From: Methylococcaceae bacterium UBA7658
GTDB lineage: Bacteria > Pseudomonadota > Gammaproteobacteria > Methylococcales > Methylomonadaceae
NCBI GenBank assembly: GCA_002483425.1
Contig: DLHW01000024.1
Coordinates: forward strand, 16,246 to 38,464
Reading direction: 5' to 3'
Length of the DNA stretch: 22,219 bases
Shown: one piece after another, positions 7,764 through 15,301 of the stretch
How the letters are laid out: every line of letters starts with the position of its first letter
Position numbering within the stretch: the stretch's first letter is position 1
Translations under genes and position numbers: made by a program
The notes under the pieces: generated by a model
The model's database searches: none
What the model was told of the DNA's origin: nothing
What the model saw: the letters and a program-made list of their open reading frames with translations, nothing else

Positions 7764-8933
7764 TCAAACCGGTTTCTCCAGTTTGGGTTTCGGCAAACGT
7801 ACGGCAACTAAAAAAATCATGACCAGCAACAGTCCTCCTAAAATCCGCATAGCAATTGCCGGTTCGATGGCTTGCGATGAAGCCAATGTATAAATACCGA
7901 CCGACCCTACCATTGCTAAATTTTGGAAAAAATTTTGCATGGCGACCGCGCTGCCGCTGCCGATGCTGTTTTTACCCAGTTCTTGCAGCGCAGCGTTTAC
8001 CGGCACAATAAACAGACCGCCCATCATTCCGATAACGAATAACACGATTTGCGCCGGTAACAAGCTCTGCATAAAACTCAATACGCCGATTAATATCGCC
8101 ATTAGGTAGCCGGGCAGCCGGACCCGGCGCAAATGCTCAAGCGGTATCAATCGCGGCACGATAGCGGCTCCGGCGATGATGCCGAGCGCTAAATACAAAG
8201 TGAGTTGTGCAATTTCGCTGACGTTTTTCGATAACAAAACCAATGGCGCCCAAGCGACTAAAATAACCCGTAAAGCCGCTGCCGTGGCCCAGAAGATTGC
8301 TGCGCCCAAAAGAGCGAAACGGGCGCGCCGCGCCGTAAAAAACTGACCGATTTGTTTGCCGAATTCAATAAGCTGAGATGGGGGCGGCGTAGTTTTAGCA
8401 ATAGCTGCCGGCAACGCCAAGGTTATTAGCGCCGATGTAACATATAAAGCCACCGTTGACCACAACGCTAGAACGATGGAGTAATCCGCCAATTTTGCCC
8501 CGGCGACAGTGCCCAGCAAAATCGCAAAAATAGTCGATCCTTCGATCCAGCTATTCGCCTTGACCAGCATTTCATGACTGCTAAGTTCAGGTAGAATCCC
8601 GTATTTTGCCGGACTATACAGAGCTGCGCCGGCTCCGACGACCCCGTAGGCAAAGAGCGGTTCGACGGTTAATAGTAACAACCCTGCGCCCGCGGCTTTA
8701 ATAACATTGGCAACGAACAACACTTTAGATTTTGCATGGTTATCCGCTATGCCGCCAACCCAAGGCGCTAATACGACAAAGGCAACGAAAAACGATTCCT
8801 GTAAGGCAGGTATGTACCAAGCGGGCGAGTCTTTCGAGTGCATAGCCATGGCAATCACTGTAAATATGATTGCGTTATCAGCAAACGCCGACAAAAACTG
8901 GGCAACCAACAAGGTTAATATTTGTTTGTTCAT
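7764..8933 (-). CDS. lplT: Lysophospholipid transporter LplT (MFS)
   Basis: A 389-residue inner-membrane major facilitator protein with about twelve hydrophobic segments. The N-terminus tracks E. coli LplT closely: AQFLSAFADNAIIF, APWVGGIADNHAKSKVL, YSPAKYGILPELSS and the KANSW-EGSTI-AILLGTVAG stretch. LplT flips lysophosphatidylethanolamine to the inner leaflet for re-acylation by Aas; no aas gene is in the window. Length is typical for the family. The ATG at 8933 matches the family start, but only a weak purine stretch precedes it. The first codons and about 80 bases upstream are repeated, degraded, at 9404-9523. Confidence 0.9.
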   Translation of the reverse strand: MNKQILTLLVAQFLSAFADNAIIFTVIAMAMHSKDSPAWYIPALQESFFVAFVVLAPWVGGIADNHAKSKVLFVANVIKAAGAGLLLLTVEPLFAYGVVGAGAALYSPAKYGILPELSSHEMLVKANSWIEGSTIFAILLGTVAGAKLADYSIVLALWSTVALYVTSALITLALPAAIAKTTPPPSQLIEFGKQIGQFFTARRARFALLGAAIFWATAAALRVILVAWAPLVLLSKNVSEIAQLTLYLALGIIAGAAIVPRLIPLEHLRRVRLPGYLMAILIGVLSFMQSLLPAQIVLFVIGMMGGLFIVPVNAALQELGKNSIGSGSAVAMQNFFQNLAMVGSVGIYTLASSQAIEPAIAMRILGGLLLVMIFLVAVRLPKPKLEKPV

Positions 8934-9014
8934 GACGGCTCTGCAACAGCTTTAGAAAAATCGTTGCAGTTTATTGCGGTCAGAGGTTTCAAGCAATCTA
9001 ATTCGCGTGTGCGA
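8895..9014 (-). repeat. Direct repeat copy 1: lplT 5' end and upstream region
   Basis: This block covers the first 13 codons of lplT and about 80 bases upstream. It aligns without gaps to 9404-9523 (offset 509). Over the upstream part (8934-9014) I count roughly 84% identity, falling through the first codons. Homology stops abruptly at about 9015, where insertion-element sequence begins. Confidence 0.75.
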
Positions 9015-9177
9015 TGCGACTTGGAGGCACTCCTGTCCCACAGGTTAGGCACACCATAAATCCGCTTTCATAAAGGAGCAAGCATCAGGCGGTGGTTCGG
9101 CCTTGATGAGTTGGATGAGGTCGCGTTTGGCAAACAGGTTCAGTGCCAATAGCCTAACCTCAGTCCGGGATAAGAAC

Positions 9178-9336
9178 TTAAAAGCCAGACAACAAATTCG
9201 CGTTTCGCAGGTCGAGGGAAGGCTTTTTGTCCTGGAAGGCATCAGCGATCAAGGCGGCCACGATGTTTGCCAAGAAGTTGGGCAGGGAGCGGCGCCTGGA
9301 ATGCTCCAGCTCAAAACAGTTTTTCAGTGTTCTCAT
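9178..9336 (-). pseudogene. IS982-like transposase C-terminal remnant
   Basis: A 52-residue frame contains LKNCFELEHSRRRSLPNFLA followed by NIVAALIADAFQDKKPSL. This corresponds to the conserved tail of IS982-type transposases (LKN..QIEH.RHRS..NF.VNL..GLIAY....KKPS). A stop lies just upstream in frame, so the catalytic part is missing. A second short frame continues to the left (to about 9045) with LLALNLFAKRDLIQLIKAE, possibly part of the same decayed element. Family assignment is from memory of the motif. Confidence 0.5.
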
Positions 9337-9403
9337 AACCCGTTAAGCCCAACCAAAACGAAGCTTCAACGGTTGAGCTTCGCTGCCGTTCTGTCTAGCC
9401 TGC

Positions 9404-9523
9404 GAATTGAACAATCGGCAGGCTTAAAATTTATTTGGTCATGGCGACTCTGTAAAAGCTTTGGAAAAATCGTTGCAGATTATTGCGGTCAGCGAGTACA
9501 AGCAACCTAATTCGCTTCTACGA
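9404..9523 (-). pseudogene. Degraded second copy of the lplT 5' end
   Basis: The minus strand reads ATG-ACC-AAA-TAA-ATT-TTA... beside lplT's ATG-AAC-AAA-CAA-ATA-TTA..., giving MTK*ILSLPIVQF against MNKQILTLLVAQF. The roughly 80 bases upstream also match the lplT upstream region. The fourth codon is a stop and similarity ends after about 13 codons. It is a relic of a duplicated or displaced lplT start, separated from the live gene by the transposase remnant. Confidence 0.65.
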
Positions 9524-9619
9524 TAATATTCAGATTTAATTCATAGTCATGGTTTTTTCGTGCGGAAAAGGTGCTCCTCACCTGCTCTACACGGCTGTAC
9601 AAGCTACTCAAAATTTTAT

Positions 9620-9653
9620 TTGTCATCATATCTTCATGTGTTTCTCTTTTAAT
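9620..9653 (+). promoter_or_regulatory. Candidate Pho box and -10 for the PhoD-like gene
   Basis: TTGTCAT (9620-9626), four bases, then TCTTCAT (9631-9637) form the 7+4+7 layout of a PhoB box (consensus CTGTCAT repeats). The first half matches six of seven positions, the second four of seven. Exactly ten bases later is TTTAAT (9648-9653), five of six matches to the -10 consensus, the spacing seen in PhoB-activated promoters. Confidence 0.5.
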
Positions 9654-9696
9654 GTACCCGGCATTTTTTTAAATAGTTAAAAGCGGGGTATAACGC

Positions 9697-11475
9697 ATGA
9701 TCTTGAATAAATATTTTGGAGTATTATCGTTGCTGGTGCTGGCGTTGCCTTGGACCGCTGCCGCAAACAACAGCCGAAGCTTAACATTGTCTTTTCCAAA
9801 TGGCGTTGCTAGCGGCGATACTACTCACGATTCAACCATACTATGGACTCGAAGCGCTGTAAAAGGCGTGCTCCAGTTTGAGGTATTTCACAAGGGTAAT
9901 TTAAAGGTAAAAGAAGACGTATTAGTCGAAGACGTTAATAAGCCGGTAAAACTTAAAGTTAAACAGTTAGATCCGGATCGCAATTACGATTTTAAAGTAA
10001 CCGGTCCGGATGGAAAAGCGATAACCGGTCATTTCAAAACCGCGGCGAGAGGAACCAAACCGGTTGGATTGAGTTTCGGCGTAACCGGCGATTGGCGCGG
10101 CGAACTAGCGCCTTATCCGGCGATAAAAAACGCCAATGGGCTCAACCTTGATTTCTTTCTTAAATTGGGCGACACCATTTATGCGGATATCGCCAGTCCT
10201 GCGGAACCCAATGGACAAGCTAAGACATTAGCTGAATACCGGGCTAAACACCAGGAGGCCTACAGTTATCATAACGGCCTTAATAGCTTTGCTAGGTTAC
10301 AAAGGAACGTTTCAATATTTTCAACCATAGACGATCATGAAGTAATCAACGATTTTTCGGGAGGCGCTTTGGCGTCAACCGACCCCCGGTTTGGCGAATC
10401 GACAGGATTGATCAATCAAACCGAACTCTATAGGAACGGTATACAAGCTTTTTTTGAGTACAACGCCATTTCGGACCGCCGATATAAGACCGAAGGCGAT
10501 CTACTAACGGACGGACGTCCGGACTTATACCGGATGCAACGCTACGGACGAACTGCGGGAATTTACATTCTCGATGCGCGTTCGTTTAGAGATCAAGATT
10601 TACCAGGGGTCGGCAACATTACCGACCCTCTGCAAATCGGGGCTTTTATAGCACAGTCTTTCGACGCCGGATTAGATCATACCCGCACGATGTTAGGCAA
10701 AAAGCAGCTTGATCGGCTTAAAGCCGACTTGTTAACCGCGCAACAGGACGGCGTACTTTGGAAATTTGTCGCAGTGCCCGAACCCATACAAAATCTGGGC
10801 GTCTTGGGCGCATCCGACCGGTTTGAAGGCTACGCCTCCGAACGTTCCGAACTGCTCGGGTTTATCGATGATAACCACATTAAAAACGTCGTGTTCGTAG
10901 CAGCCGATATTCACGGCACGATTATCAACGACTTGTCCTACCAAAAACGTAGTGATGTGTTGCAAGCAATCGCCGCTACCGGCAATCCGTTATCGGCGCC
11001 GCAACGGCCAACCTCCGCCTTTGAAGTCACCACGGGATCGGTCGCTTTTTATCCGGCGTTCGGAGACGCTGTGCTTGATTTATTAACAGTTATTCCGGGC
11101 GGAAAAGCCATTTTAGATCAGTTATTAGCAGCAACGGGCGTTGCTAATTTAGAAGAATTTAGAAAATTGCCGATGGCGGTAAAAAATAGCGCCATGGAAG
11201 GGTTAATCAATCAGCAAATCAGCGGTTTGGGCTATAGTAAAATCGGTTTGCAGGACAATAATTTGATTAAAGCGGCATTAAAACAGGGCGGTAACACGGC
11301 GCTATTTTCTTTCGGCTGGACCCGCTTCGACATTGCCTCGCACGACCAAACATTGAAAATTACCACTTACGGTATCGAGCCTTATAACAAGGAAAGTCTC
11401 GTAAACCATAGTGCTGAAATTATTGCCCGGAAGCCTGCGATTGTCAGCCAGTTAGTCATCTCGCCCCAGCGCTAA
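9697..11475 (+). CDS. PhoD-like secreted alkaline phosphatase/phosphodiesterase
   Basis: A 592-residue exported metallophosphoesterase of the PhoD family, which hydrolyses phosphate mono- and diesters outside the cytoplasm. A Sec signal peptide spans residues 1-23 (cleavage near TAAA-NN). A PhoD N-terminal beta-sandwich domain (about 28-115) begins FPNGVASGDTTHDSTILWTR, typical of the family. The catalytic domain shows LGDTIYAD (157-164), IDDHEVINDF (DDHE 212-215) and ADIHGT (D404, H406), the metal-binding set. Length is in the usual range; the C-terminal half has an insertion around residues 430-520. The start is supported by the signal peptide and a GGGG-containing purine stretch about nine bases upstream. 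A Pho-box-like promoter lies just upstream and a hairpin terminator downstream. It is the first of three same-strand secreted phosphoesterases. Confidence 0.9.
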   Translation: MILNKYFGVLSLLVLALPWTAAANNSRSLTLSFPNGVASGDTTHDSTILWTRSAVKGVLQFEVFHKGNLKVKEDVLVEDVNKPVKLKVKQLDPDRNYDFKVTGPDGKAITGHFKTAARGTKPVGLSFGVTGDWRGELAPYPAIKNANGLNLDFFLKLGDTIYADIASPAEPNGQAKTLAEYRAKHQEAYSYHNGLNSFARLQRNVSIFSTIDDHEVINDFSGGALASTDPRFGESTGLINQTELYRNGIQAFFEYNAISDRRYKTEGDLLTDGRPDLYRMQRYGRTAGIYILDARSFRDQDLPGVGNITDPLQIGAFIAQSFDAGLDHTRTMLGKKQLDRLKADLLTAQQDGVLWKFVAVPEPIQNLGVLGASDRFEGYASERSELLGFIDDNHIKNVVFVAADIHGTIINDLSYQKRSDVLQAIAATGNPLSAPQRPTSAFEVTTGSVAFYPAFGDAVLDLLTVIPGGKAILDQLLAATGVANLEEFRKLPMAVKNSAMEGLINQQISGLGYSKIGLQDNNLIKAALKQGGNTALFSFGWTRFDIASHDQTLKITTYGIEPYNKESLVNHSAEIIARKPAIVSQLVISPQR

Positions 11476-11507
11476 ATTTCCTCCGGAAGCCATTGCGCCA
11501 ACTTAAC

Positions 11508-11572
11508 GCGGCCGGGTTATCGACTCCCCCCGGCCGCCATTGTCCCCCGGCTCGATCCTGCGGCGGTTTTTT
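11508..11572 (+). terminator. Rho-independent terminator after the PhoD-like gene
   Basis: A GC-rich stem GCGGCCGGG (11508-11516) pairs perfectly with CCCGGCCGC (11529-11537). Further on GGCGG (11562-11566), directly followed by six T, can pair with CCGCC at 11534-11538 as an alternative stem. One of these probably ends the phosphatase transcript. Confidence 0.5.
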
Positions 11573-11592
11573 GCAATATTTTGTTAATGGAG

Positions 11593-11626
11593 TTGTCAAT
11601 CTATTTTCACATTGTTGCGGTATGGT
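11593..11626 (+). promoter_or_regulatory. Candidate Pho box and -10 for the 5'-nucleotidase gene
   Basis: TTGTCAA (11593-11599), four bases, TTTTCAC (11604-11610) repeat the 7+4+7 layout found before the PhoD-like gene, each half matching about five of seven positions of the PhoB half-site. TATGGT (11621-11626) follows after exactly ten bases, the same spacing as in the first site. It gives a leader of roughly 120 bases. Confidence 0.45.
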
Positions 11627-11750
11627 TTAAGACTACGTTTTGACATAGTTCGTACCGGCTAATCAGAACGGAAACAAGATGGGGTTAGCCGGCGCTGGGA
11701 CGGGCTGGTTTTTCCGTCATTCTTTTCGCACGCTCCTTGGAGAAAATCAA

Positions 11751-13508
11751 ATGAGAATACCGTCAATCGGCGCTTGTCTTCTGCTATCGCTTTGTCATGT
11801 AAGCATAAGTCAAGCCGCTACCCAACCGCCAGTTAAAGTTAAAATCGTTGCGATTAACGATTTTCACGGTCAATTAGAATCGCCGGGCACTTTGCGCAAT
11901 GTGCCCGCTACCCCCGAATTACCGAGTCCGCCCACTACGCCGGTTGGAGGCGCCGATTGGATTGCAGGCTATGTAGCCGATCTCAAAAGCAAAAATCCGA
12001 ACATGGCTGTCGTTTCGGCGGGCGATCTTATCGGGGCGTCGCCCTTGGTATCCGCCCTTTTTCACGACGAAGGCACTATCGAAACCATGAATCGCGTGGG
12101 CTTGGATATCAATGCCGTCGGTAATCATGAATTCGACGAAGGTAAGGATGAGTTGTTGCGAATGCAAAACGGTGGCTGCCATCCCGCAGACGTTAATAGC
12201 TGTCAAGGAGCTTCGGTTGGAACGCCCGTGCCTTTTGAAGGCGCGCAATTTAAATTTTTAGCTGCGAATGTTGTTGACACCACGACCGGACAAACCATTT
12301 TTCCGTCTTACACGATAAAAGAATACGACGGGGTGAAGGTTGCCTTTATCGGACTGACGTTGAAAGAAACGCCTACAATTGTAACGCCGACCGGCGTAGC
12401 CGGCTTGAAATTCAGGGATGAGACTAGAACCATCAACAATTTAGTTGGAAAACTGTATCAGAACGGCGCAAAAGCGATTGTCGTGCTGATTCATCAAGGC
12501 GGTACCGTTCCGGTCGCGCAAGCTATTTCAACGATCAATACGTGTGATGGTAACTTAGCCGGTTCGCCGGTAAAAACGATTGTCAATAAACTCAGCAACC
12601 GTGTCGACCTGGTTATTTCTGGACATACTCACCAAGCCTATAACTGCCAACTGACGACCCGGAACGGAACCCATTATATTCCGGTCACCAGTGCAAACTC
12701 ACAAGGCCGGGTATTGACCGATATCGATATGGAACTCAACCCTGAGACCGGCAAGGTGAATGCTATCAAAGTGGTTAACGTGCCGGTTGATCGAACAAAT
12801 ACCGCAATAATACCGAATGCGGAAATTAAGCAAATTACCGAGAACTATAAACTGATTGTGCAACCCATTGCCAACCGGGTAATCGGCAGTATAACGGCAA
12901 CTCTGTCGCGGACAGCGAATGCAGCGGGCGAGTCCGTTTTAGGCGACATCATTGCCGACGCTCAATTGGCCGCGACGGATAGCGCTGGATTCGGCGAAGC
13001 AGCGGTTGCCTTCATGAATCCCGGCGGCGTTCGTGCCGACTTGACGTATACCTCAAGCTCCGCCGGAGAAGGCGACGGCAACGTGACATTCGGAGAAGCT
13101 TTTACCGTTCAGCCGTTCGGTAATAGCTTGGTAACGATGACACTGACAGGTGCGCAGATCGAAACTTTACTCGAACAGCAATTCACCGGTTGTCCGAATA
13201 ATCAGCCTTTTAACAGAATATTGTCCGTGTCGGAGGGGTTTGCTTACGAATGGGATCCGTTGGGACCGGCATGCGACAAAATTAATCCGGCTAATATCAA
13301 ACTTAACGGGAACAGCATCGAACCGGCCGGAACTTATCGTGTAACCGTCAATAGTTTCATGGCGGACGGGGGCGATAATTTTACCGTTTTACCGCAAGGC
13401 GGCAACCGGCTCGGCGGTGCGCAAGATATTGATGCGTTAGAAGCATTTTTTGCCGCTAATTCCCCGCTTGCGCCGGGATCTTTGAGTAGAATCACACTAA
13501 CGCCTTAA
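11751..13508 (+). CDS. Secreted 5'-nucleotidase (UshA/YfkN-type metallophosphatase)
   Basis: A 585-residue exported bifunctional metallophosphatase/5'-nucleotidase that releases phosphate from extracellular nucleotides. A signal peptide ends near residue 22 (ISQAA). The metallophosphatase domain shows INDFHG (35-40), SAGDLIGASP (about 89-98), GNHEFDEG (124-131), VLIHQGG and ISGHTHQ, a full metal-ligand set. The C-terminal 5'-nucleotidase substrate-binding domain follows, with NPGGVRADL, TVQPFGNSLVTMTLTG and NSFMADGGDNF. Both domains look intact. The open frame extends upstream to 11679, but the ATG at 11751 is preferred because TTGGAGA precedes it by seven bases and starts the signal peptide directly. 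It has a Pho-box-like site upstream matching that of the PhoD-like gene. Confidence 0.9.
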   Translation: MRIPSIGACLLLSLCHVSISQAATQPPVKVKIVAINDFHGQLESPGTLRNVPATPELPSPPTTPVGGADWIAGYVADLKSKNPNMAVVSAGDLIGASPLVSALFHDEGTIETMNRVGLDINAVGNHEFDEGKDELLRMQNGGCHPADVNSCQGASVGTPVPFEGAQFKFLAANVVDTTTGQTIFPSYTIKEYDGVKVAFIGLTLKETPTIVTPTGVAGLKFRDETRTINNLVGKLYQNGAKAIVVLIHQGGTVPVAQAISTINTCDGNLAGSPVKTIVNKLSNRVDLVISGHTHQAYNCQLTTRNGTHYIPVTSANSQGRVLTDIDMELNPETGKVNAIKVVNVPVDRTNTAIIPNAEIKQITENYKLIVQPIANRVIGSITATLSRTANAAGESVLGDIIADAQLAATDSAGFGEAAVAFMNPGGVRADLTYTSSSAGEGDGNVTFGEAFTVQPFGNSLVTMTLTGAQIETLLEQQFTGCPNNQPFNRILSVSEGFAYEWDPLGPACDKINPANIKLNGNSIEPAGTYRVTVNSFMADGGDNFTVLPQGGNRLGGAQDIDALEAFFAANSPLAPGSLSRITLTP

Positions 13509-13525
13509 ATAAACCTCAATCCCTT

Positions 13526-13567
13526 GTCTTCATGCTGCCGGTTTAATTTTACCGGCGGTATGAAGAC
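13526..13567 (+). repeat. Long stem-loop after the 5'-nucleotidase gene
   Basis: Arms 13526-13542 and 13551-13567 form a 17-bp stem (two G-T wobbles) with an 8-base AT loop; outer arms are GTCTTCAT / ATGAAGAC, inner GCCGGT / ACCGGC. It starts 17 bases after the nucleotidase stop. It lacks a T-run, so it is either a weak terminator, an RNA-stabilising 3' hairpin or a palindromic repeat unit. Confidence 0.6.
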
Positions 13568-13590
13568 GCTTTGCGTCGCATTGTCTTCAT
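13560..13590 (+). repeat. Alternative hairpin sharing an arm with the long stem-loop
   Basis: The right arm ATGAAGAC (13560-13567) can instead pair with a second GTCTTCAT (13583-13590); inside lies a GACGC-TTT-GCGTC mini-stem that competes with part of it. TTGTCTTCAT occurs twice (13524-13533 and 13581-13590), so the two hairpins are mutually exclusive. Confidence 0.4.
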
Positions 13591-13716
13591 AAATCGTTAA
13601 CAACACCGACATCAAACAGACATAAAGCTCACGTAATCTTCCATGTGCAATTTGGCGGATTTTACTGAGTTTCGATCCGGCCCAAGGATGTTTTAATCTC
13701 CGGTCTCCTGTACGCC

Positions 13717-13767
13717 TTATGGGTATCGAGTCCGCTGGAAGGCGTACGCGCTTCGGCTTGCTCAGCA
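13717..13767 (+). repeat. Dispersed intergenic repeat, copy A
   Basis: From GGGTAT through CTTCGGCTTGCTCAGCA this stretch aligns with 15171-15222 at about three-quarters identity with one indel. Both copies flank the GDPD gene in the same orientation. The CTTCG.CTTGCTCAGCA core is the hallmark of the family here. The 87-codon minus-strand frame across this region (13505-13768) looks like a chance reading of the repeats. Confidence 0.55.
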
Positions 13768-13867
13768 CTCGCGCCCAGTGACTGCAAACGGTTTAAACAT
13801 CAAAGCCCGGATAACTAAGTTTTCCAAGTTGATCTTAATAACGACAATAATTCTACCGGAGGTTATC

Positions 13868-15094
13868 ATGAGTTTACTTAAACCCTTTTTAGCCGTAGTT
13901 TGGCTGATTGCACTGTGCCCTTTAACCGGTTCGGCGCATAAAGATGAAAGAGTTTCGCCCCAAAATATTCAGCTTGGACCGAGACCATATTTTCTGGTCG
14001 AAGACATGCAAAAAAGTCCTCTCAAAACTAAATTACAAAAGTGTTCGGAAGGCCCTTTTGTTAAATCTGGTTTTTCAATCGGTCATCGCGGAGCCCCTTT
14101 GCAATTTCCCGAACACACCAAGCAATCTTATGAAGCGGCTGCGCGGATGGGTGCTGGTATTGTCGAATGCGATGTAACGTTTACTAAAGATAAAGAACTG
14201 GTTTGCCGCCATTCGCAATGCGATTTGCATACGACAACCAACATTCTAGAAACTCCTCTGGCTGCTAAATGTTCGGTACAGCCCGATTACAGCAGTGCAA
14301 CGCCATTTAAAAACGTTCAATGTTGCACCAGCGACATCTCGCTGGCCGAATACAAGACGCTCAAAGGTAAGATGGACGCGGGAAATCCAAATGCTAAAAC
14401 CTTGGCGGAGTATCTGGATTCAACAGCTAATTTCCGTACCGATCTTTATTCCGCCAATGGGATTTTGATGACCCACAAGGAAAGTATCGAACTGTTTAAA
14501 AAGCTGGGTGTAAAAATGACGCCGGAATTAAAACCCGCCAGCGTGTCAATGCCGTTTGACGGTTTTACTCAAGAAGCATACGCGCAAAAGATGATTGACG
14601 AATACAAAGCGGCGGGTGTGCATCCTAGAAACGTGTTCGCGCAATCGTTTAACCATGACGATGTCCGCTATTGGATTAATCACGAACCCGCATTCGGTAA
14701 ACAAGCGGTTGCTTTGGAAGATTTGAATACTCCGGAACAAGTTACCGAAGCGGCTGCACGATTGCCGCAATTGGTTGCCGACGGCGTGAAAATCGTTGCG
14801 CCTCCGACTTGGACACTGGTTACGCTGGATGCAGCCAACAAGATTATTCCTTCCGGCTATGCGCTTGCCGCTAAAGCCGCCGGTTTGGATATCATAACCT
14901 GGACGCTGGAGCGTTCGGGATTGTTGAAAAACGGCGGAGGTTATTATTACCAGTCGATTAAAGACGGTATTAAAACCGACGGCGATACAATGGTATTGCT
15001 CGATGTGTTGGCGCAAGATGTCGGTATTCGCGGAATTTTCTCCGATTGGCCCGCTACCGTCACCTATTACGCCAATTGCATGAAATTAAAATAG
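13868..15094 (+). CDS. Periplasmic glycerophosphodiester phosphodiesterase (GDPD)
   Basis: A 408-residue exported GDPD-family enzyme, which splits glycerophosphodiesters into glycerol-3-phosphate and an alcohol. A Sec signal peptide covers about 1-23 (LTGSA-HKDE). The active-site signature is clear: IGHRGAPLQFPEHT with the catalytic HR, then GIVECDVTFTKDKELVCRH with the metal-binding E-x-D and second His. The region after that His contains several Cys (CDLHTT..., AAKC..., QCC) in an extended loop typical of the longer GDPD branch rather than short UgpQ-type enzymes. The TIM-barrel end carries IITWTLE and GIRGIFSDWPATV. The ATG at 13868 is chosen because CGGAGG precedes it by five bases; upstream in-frame codons would spoil the signal peptide. 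No convincing Pho box precedes it. It may be read through from the nucleotidase gene. Confidence 0.9.
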   Translation: MSLLKPFLAVVWLIALCPLTGSAHKDERVSPQNIQLGPRPYFLVEDMQKSPLKTKLQKCSEGPFVKSGFSIGHRGAPLQFPEHTKQSYEAAARMGAGIVECDVTFTKDKELVCRHSQCDLHTTTNILETPLAAKCSVQPDYSSATPFKNVQCCTSDISLAEYKTLKGKMDAGNPNAKTLAEYLDSTANFRTDLYSANGILMTHKESIELFKKLGVKMTPELKPASVSMPFDGFTQEAYAQKMIDEYKAAGVHPRNVFAQSFNHDDVRYWINHEPAFGKQAVALEDLNTPEQVTEAAARLPQLVADGVKIVAPPTWTLVTLDAANKIIPSGYALAAKAAGLDIITWTLERSGLLKNGGGYYYQSIKDGIKTDGDTMVLLDVLAQDVGIRGIFSDWPATVTYYANCMKLK

Positions 15095-15129
15095 TTAACT
15101 TAGAAAAGCGAGTTAAGCGTATTTATTGG

Positions 15130-15162
15130 TCCGGTCTTATGAAGTTTTAACTTCCGTTCGCC
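15130..15162 (+). repeat. 33-bp perfect inverted repeat, left copy
   Basis: This 33-base stretch (TCCGGTCTTATGAAG... to ...CCGTTCGCC) is the exact reverse complement of 15791-15823. It contains its own small palindrome (GAAGTT-TT-AACTTC). The match weakens just outside, extending to ATT with two mismatches. Confidence 0.8.
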
Positions 15163-15170
15163 CTTGTACC

Positions 15171-15222
15171 CTTTGGGTATTGAACCTGCCGAAAGGCTTG
15201 CTGTGCTTCGACTTGCTCAGCA
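15171..15222 (+). repeat. Dispersed intergenic repeat, copy B
   Basis: Same-orientation partner of 13717-13767, ending in CTTCGACTTGCTCAGCA. It lies inside the 198-bp palindromic element, which suggests copy A is a truncated version of that element. Confidence 0.5.
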
Positions 15223-15301
15223 TTTATAACCCAAAGGTCACAAGTGCCCTTCGGGTACGAACGGTTCAAAAGTTAAAGTGCCGGATCAATAACTCGCTTT
15301 T

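Larger units (their letters stand above)
15104..15301. repeat. 198-bp palindromic intergenic element
   Basis: The ends are a perfect 12-bp inverted pair (AAAAGCGAGTTA at 15104-15115 and its complement at 15290-15301). Further in, CCGG..., AACTT... and CCGTTCG on the left are mirrored imperfectly by CGAACGG, AAGTTAAAG and CCGG on the right. The middle holds repeat copy B (15171-15222). It starts ten bases after the GDPD stop, so it may also act as a terminator. An 85-codon frame here (15126-15383) is a by-product of the repeat. Confidence 0.6.

Noticed and set aside
9103..9510. 135-codon plus-strand open frame upstream of the PhoD-like gene
   Set aside because: It runs antisense through the transposase remnant and the degraded lplT copy, both of which explain the sequence better; no family resemblance or ribosome binding site.
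13505..13768. 87-codon minus-strand open frame between nucleotidase and GDPD genes
   Set aside because: It lies across the stem-loop and dispersed repeat, has no family resemblance, and its start falls in repeat sequence.
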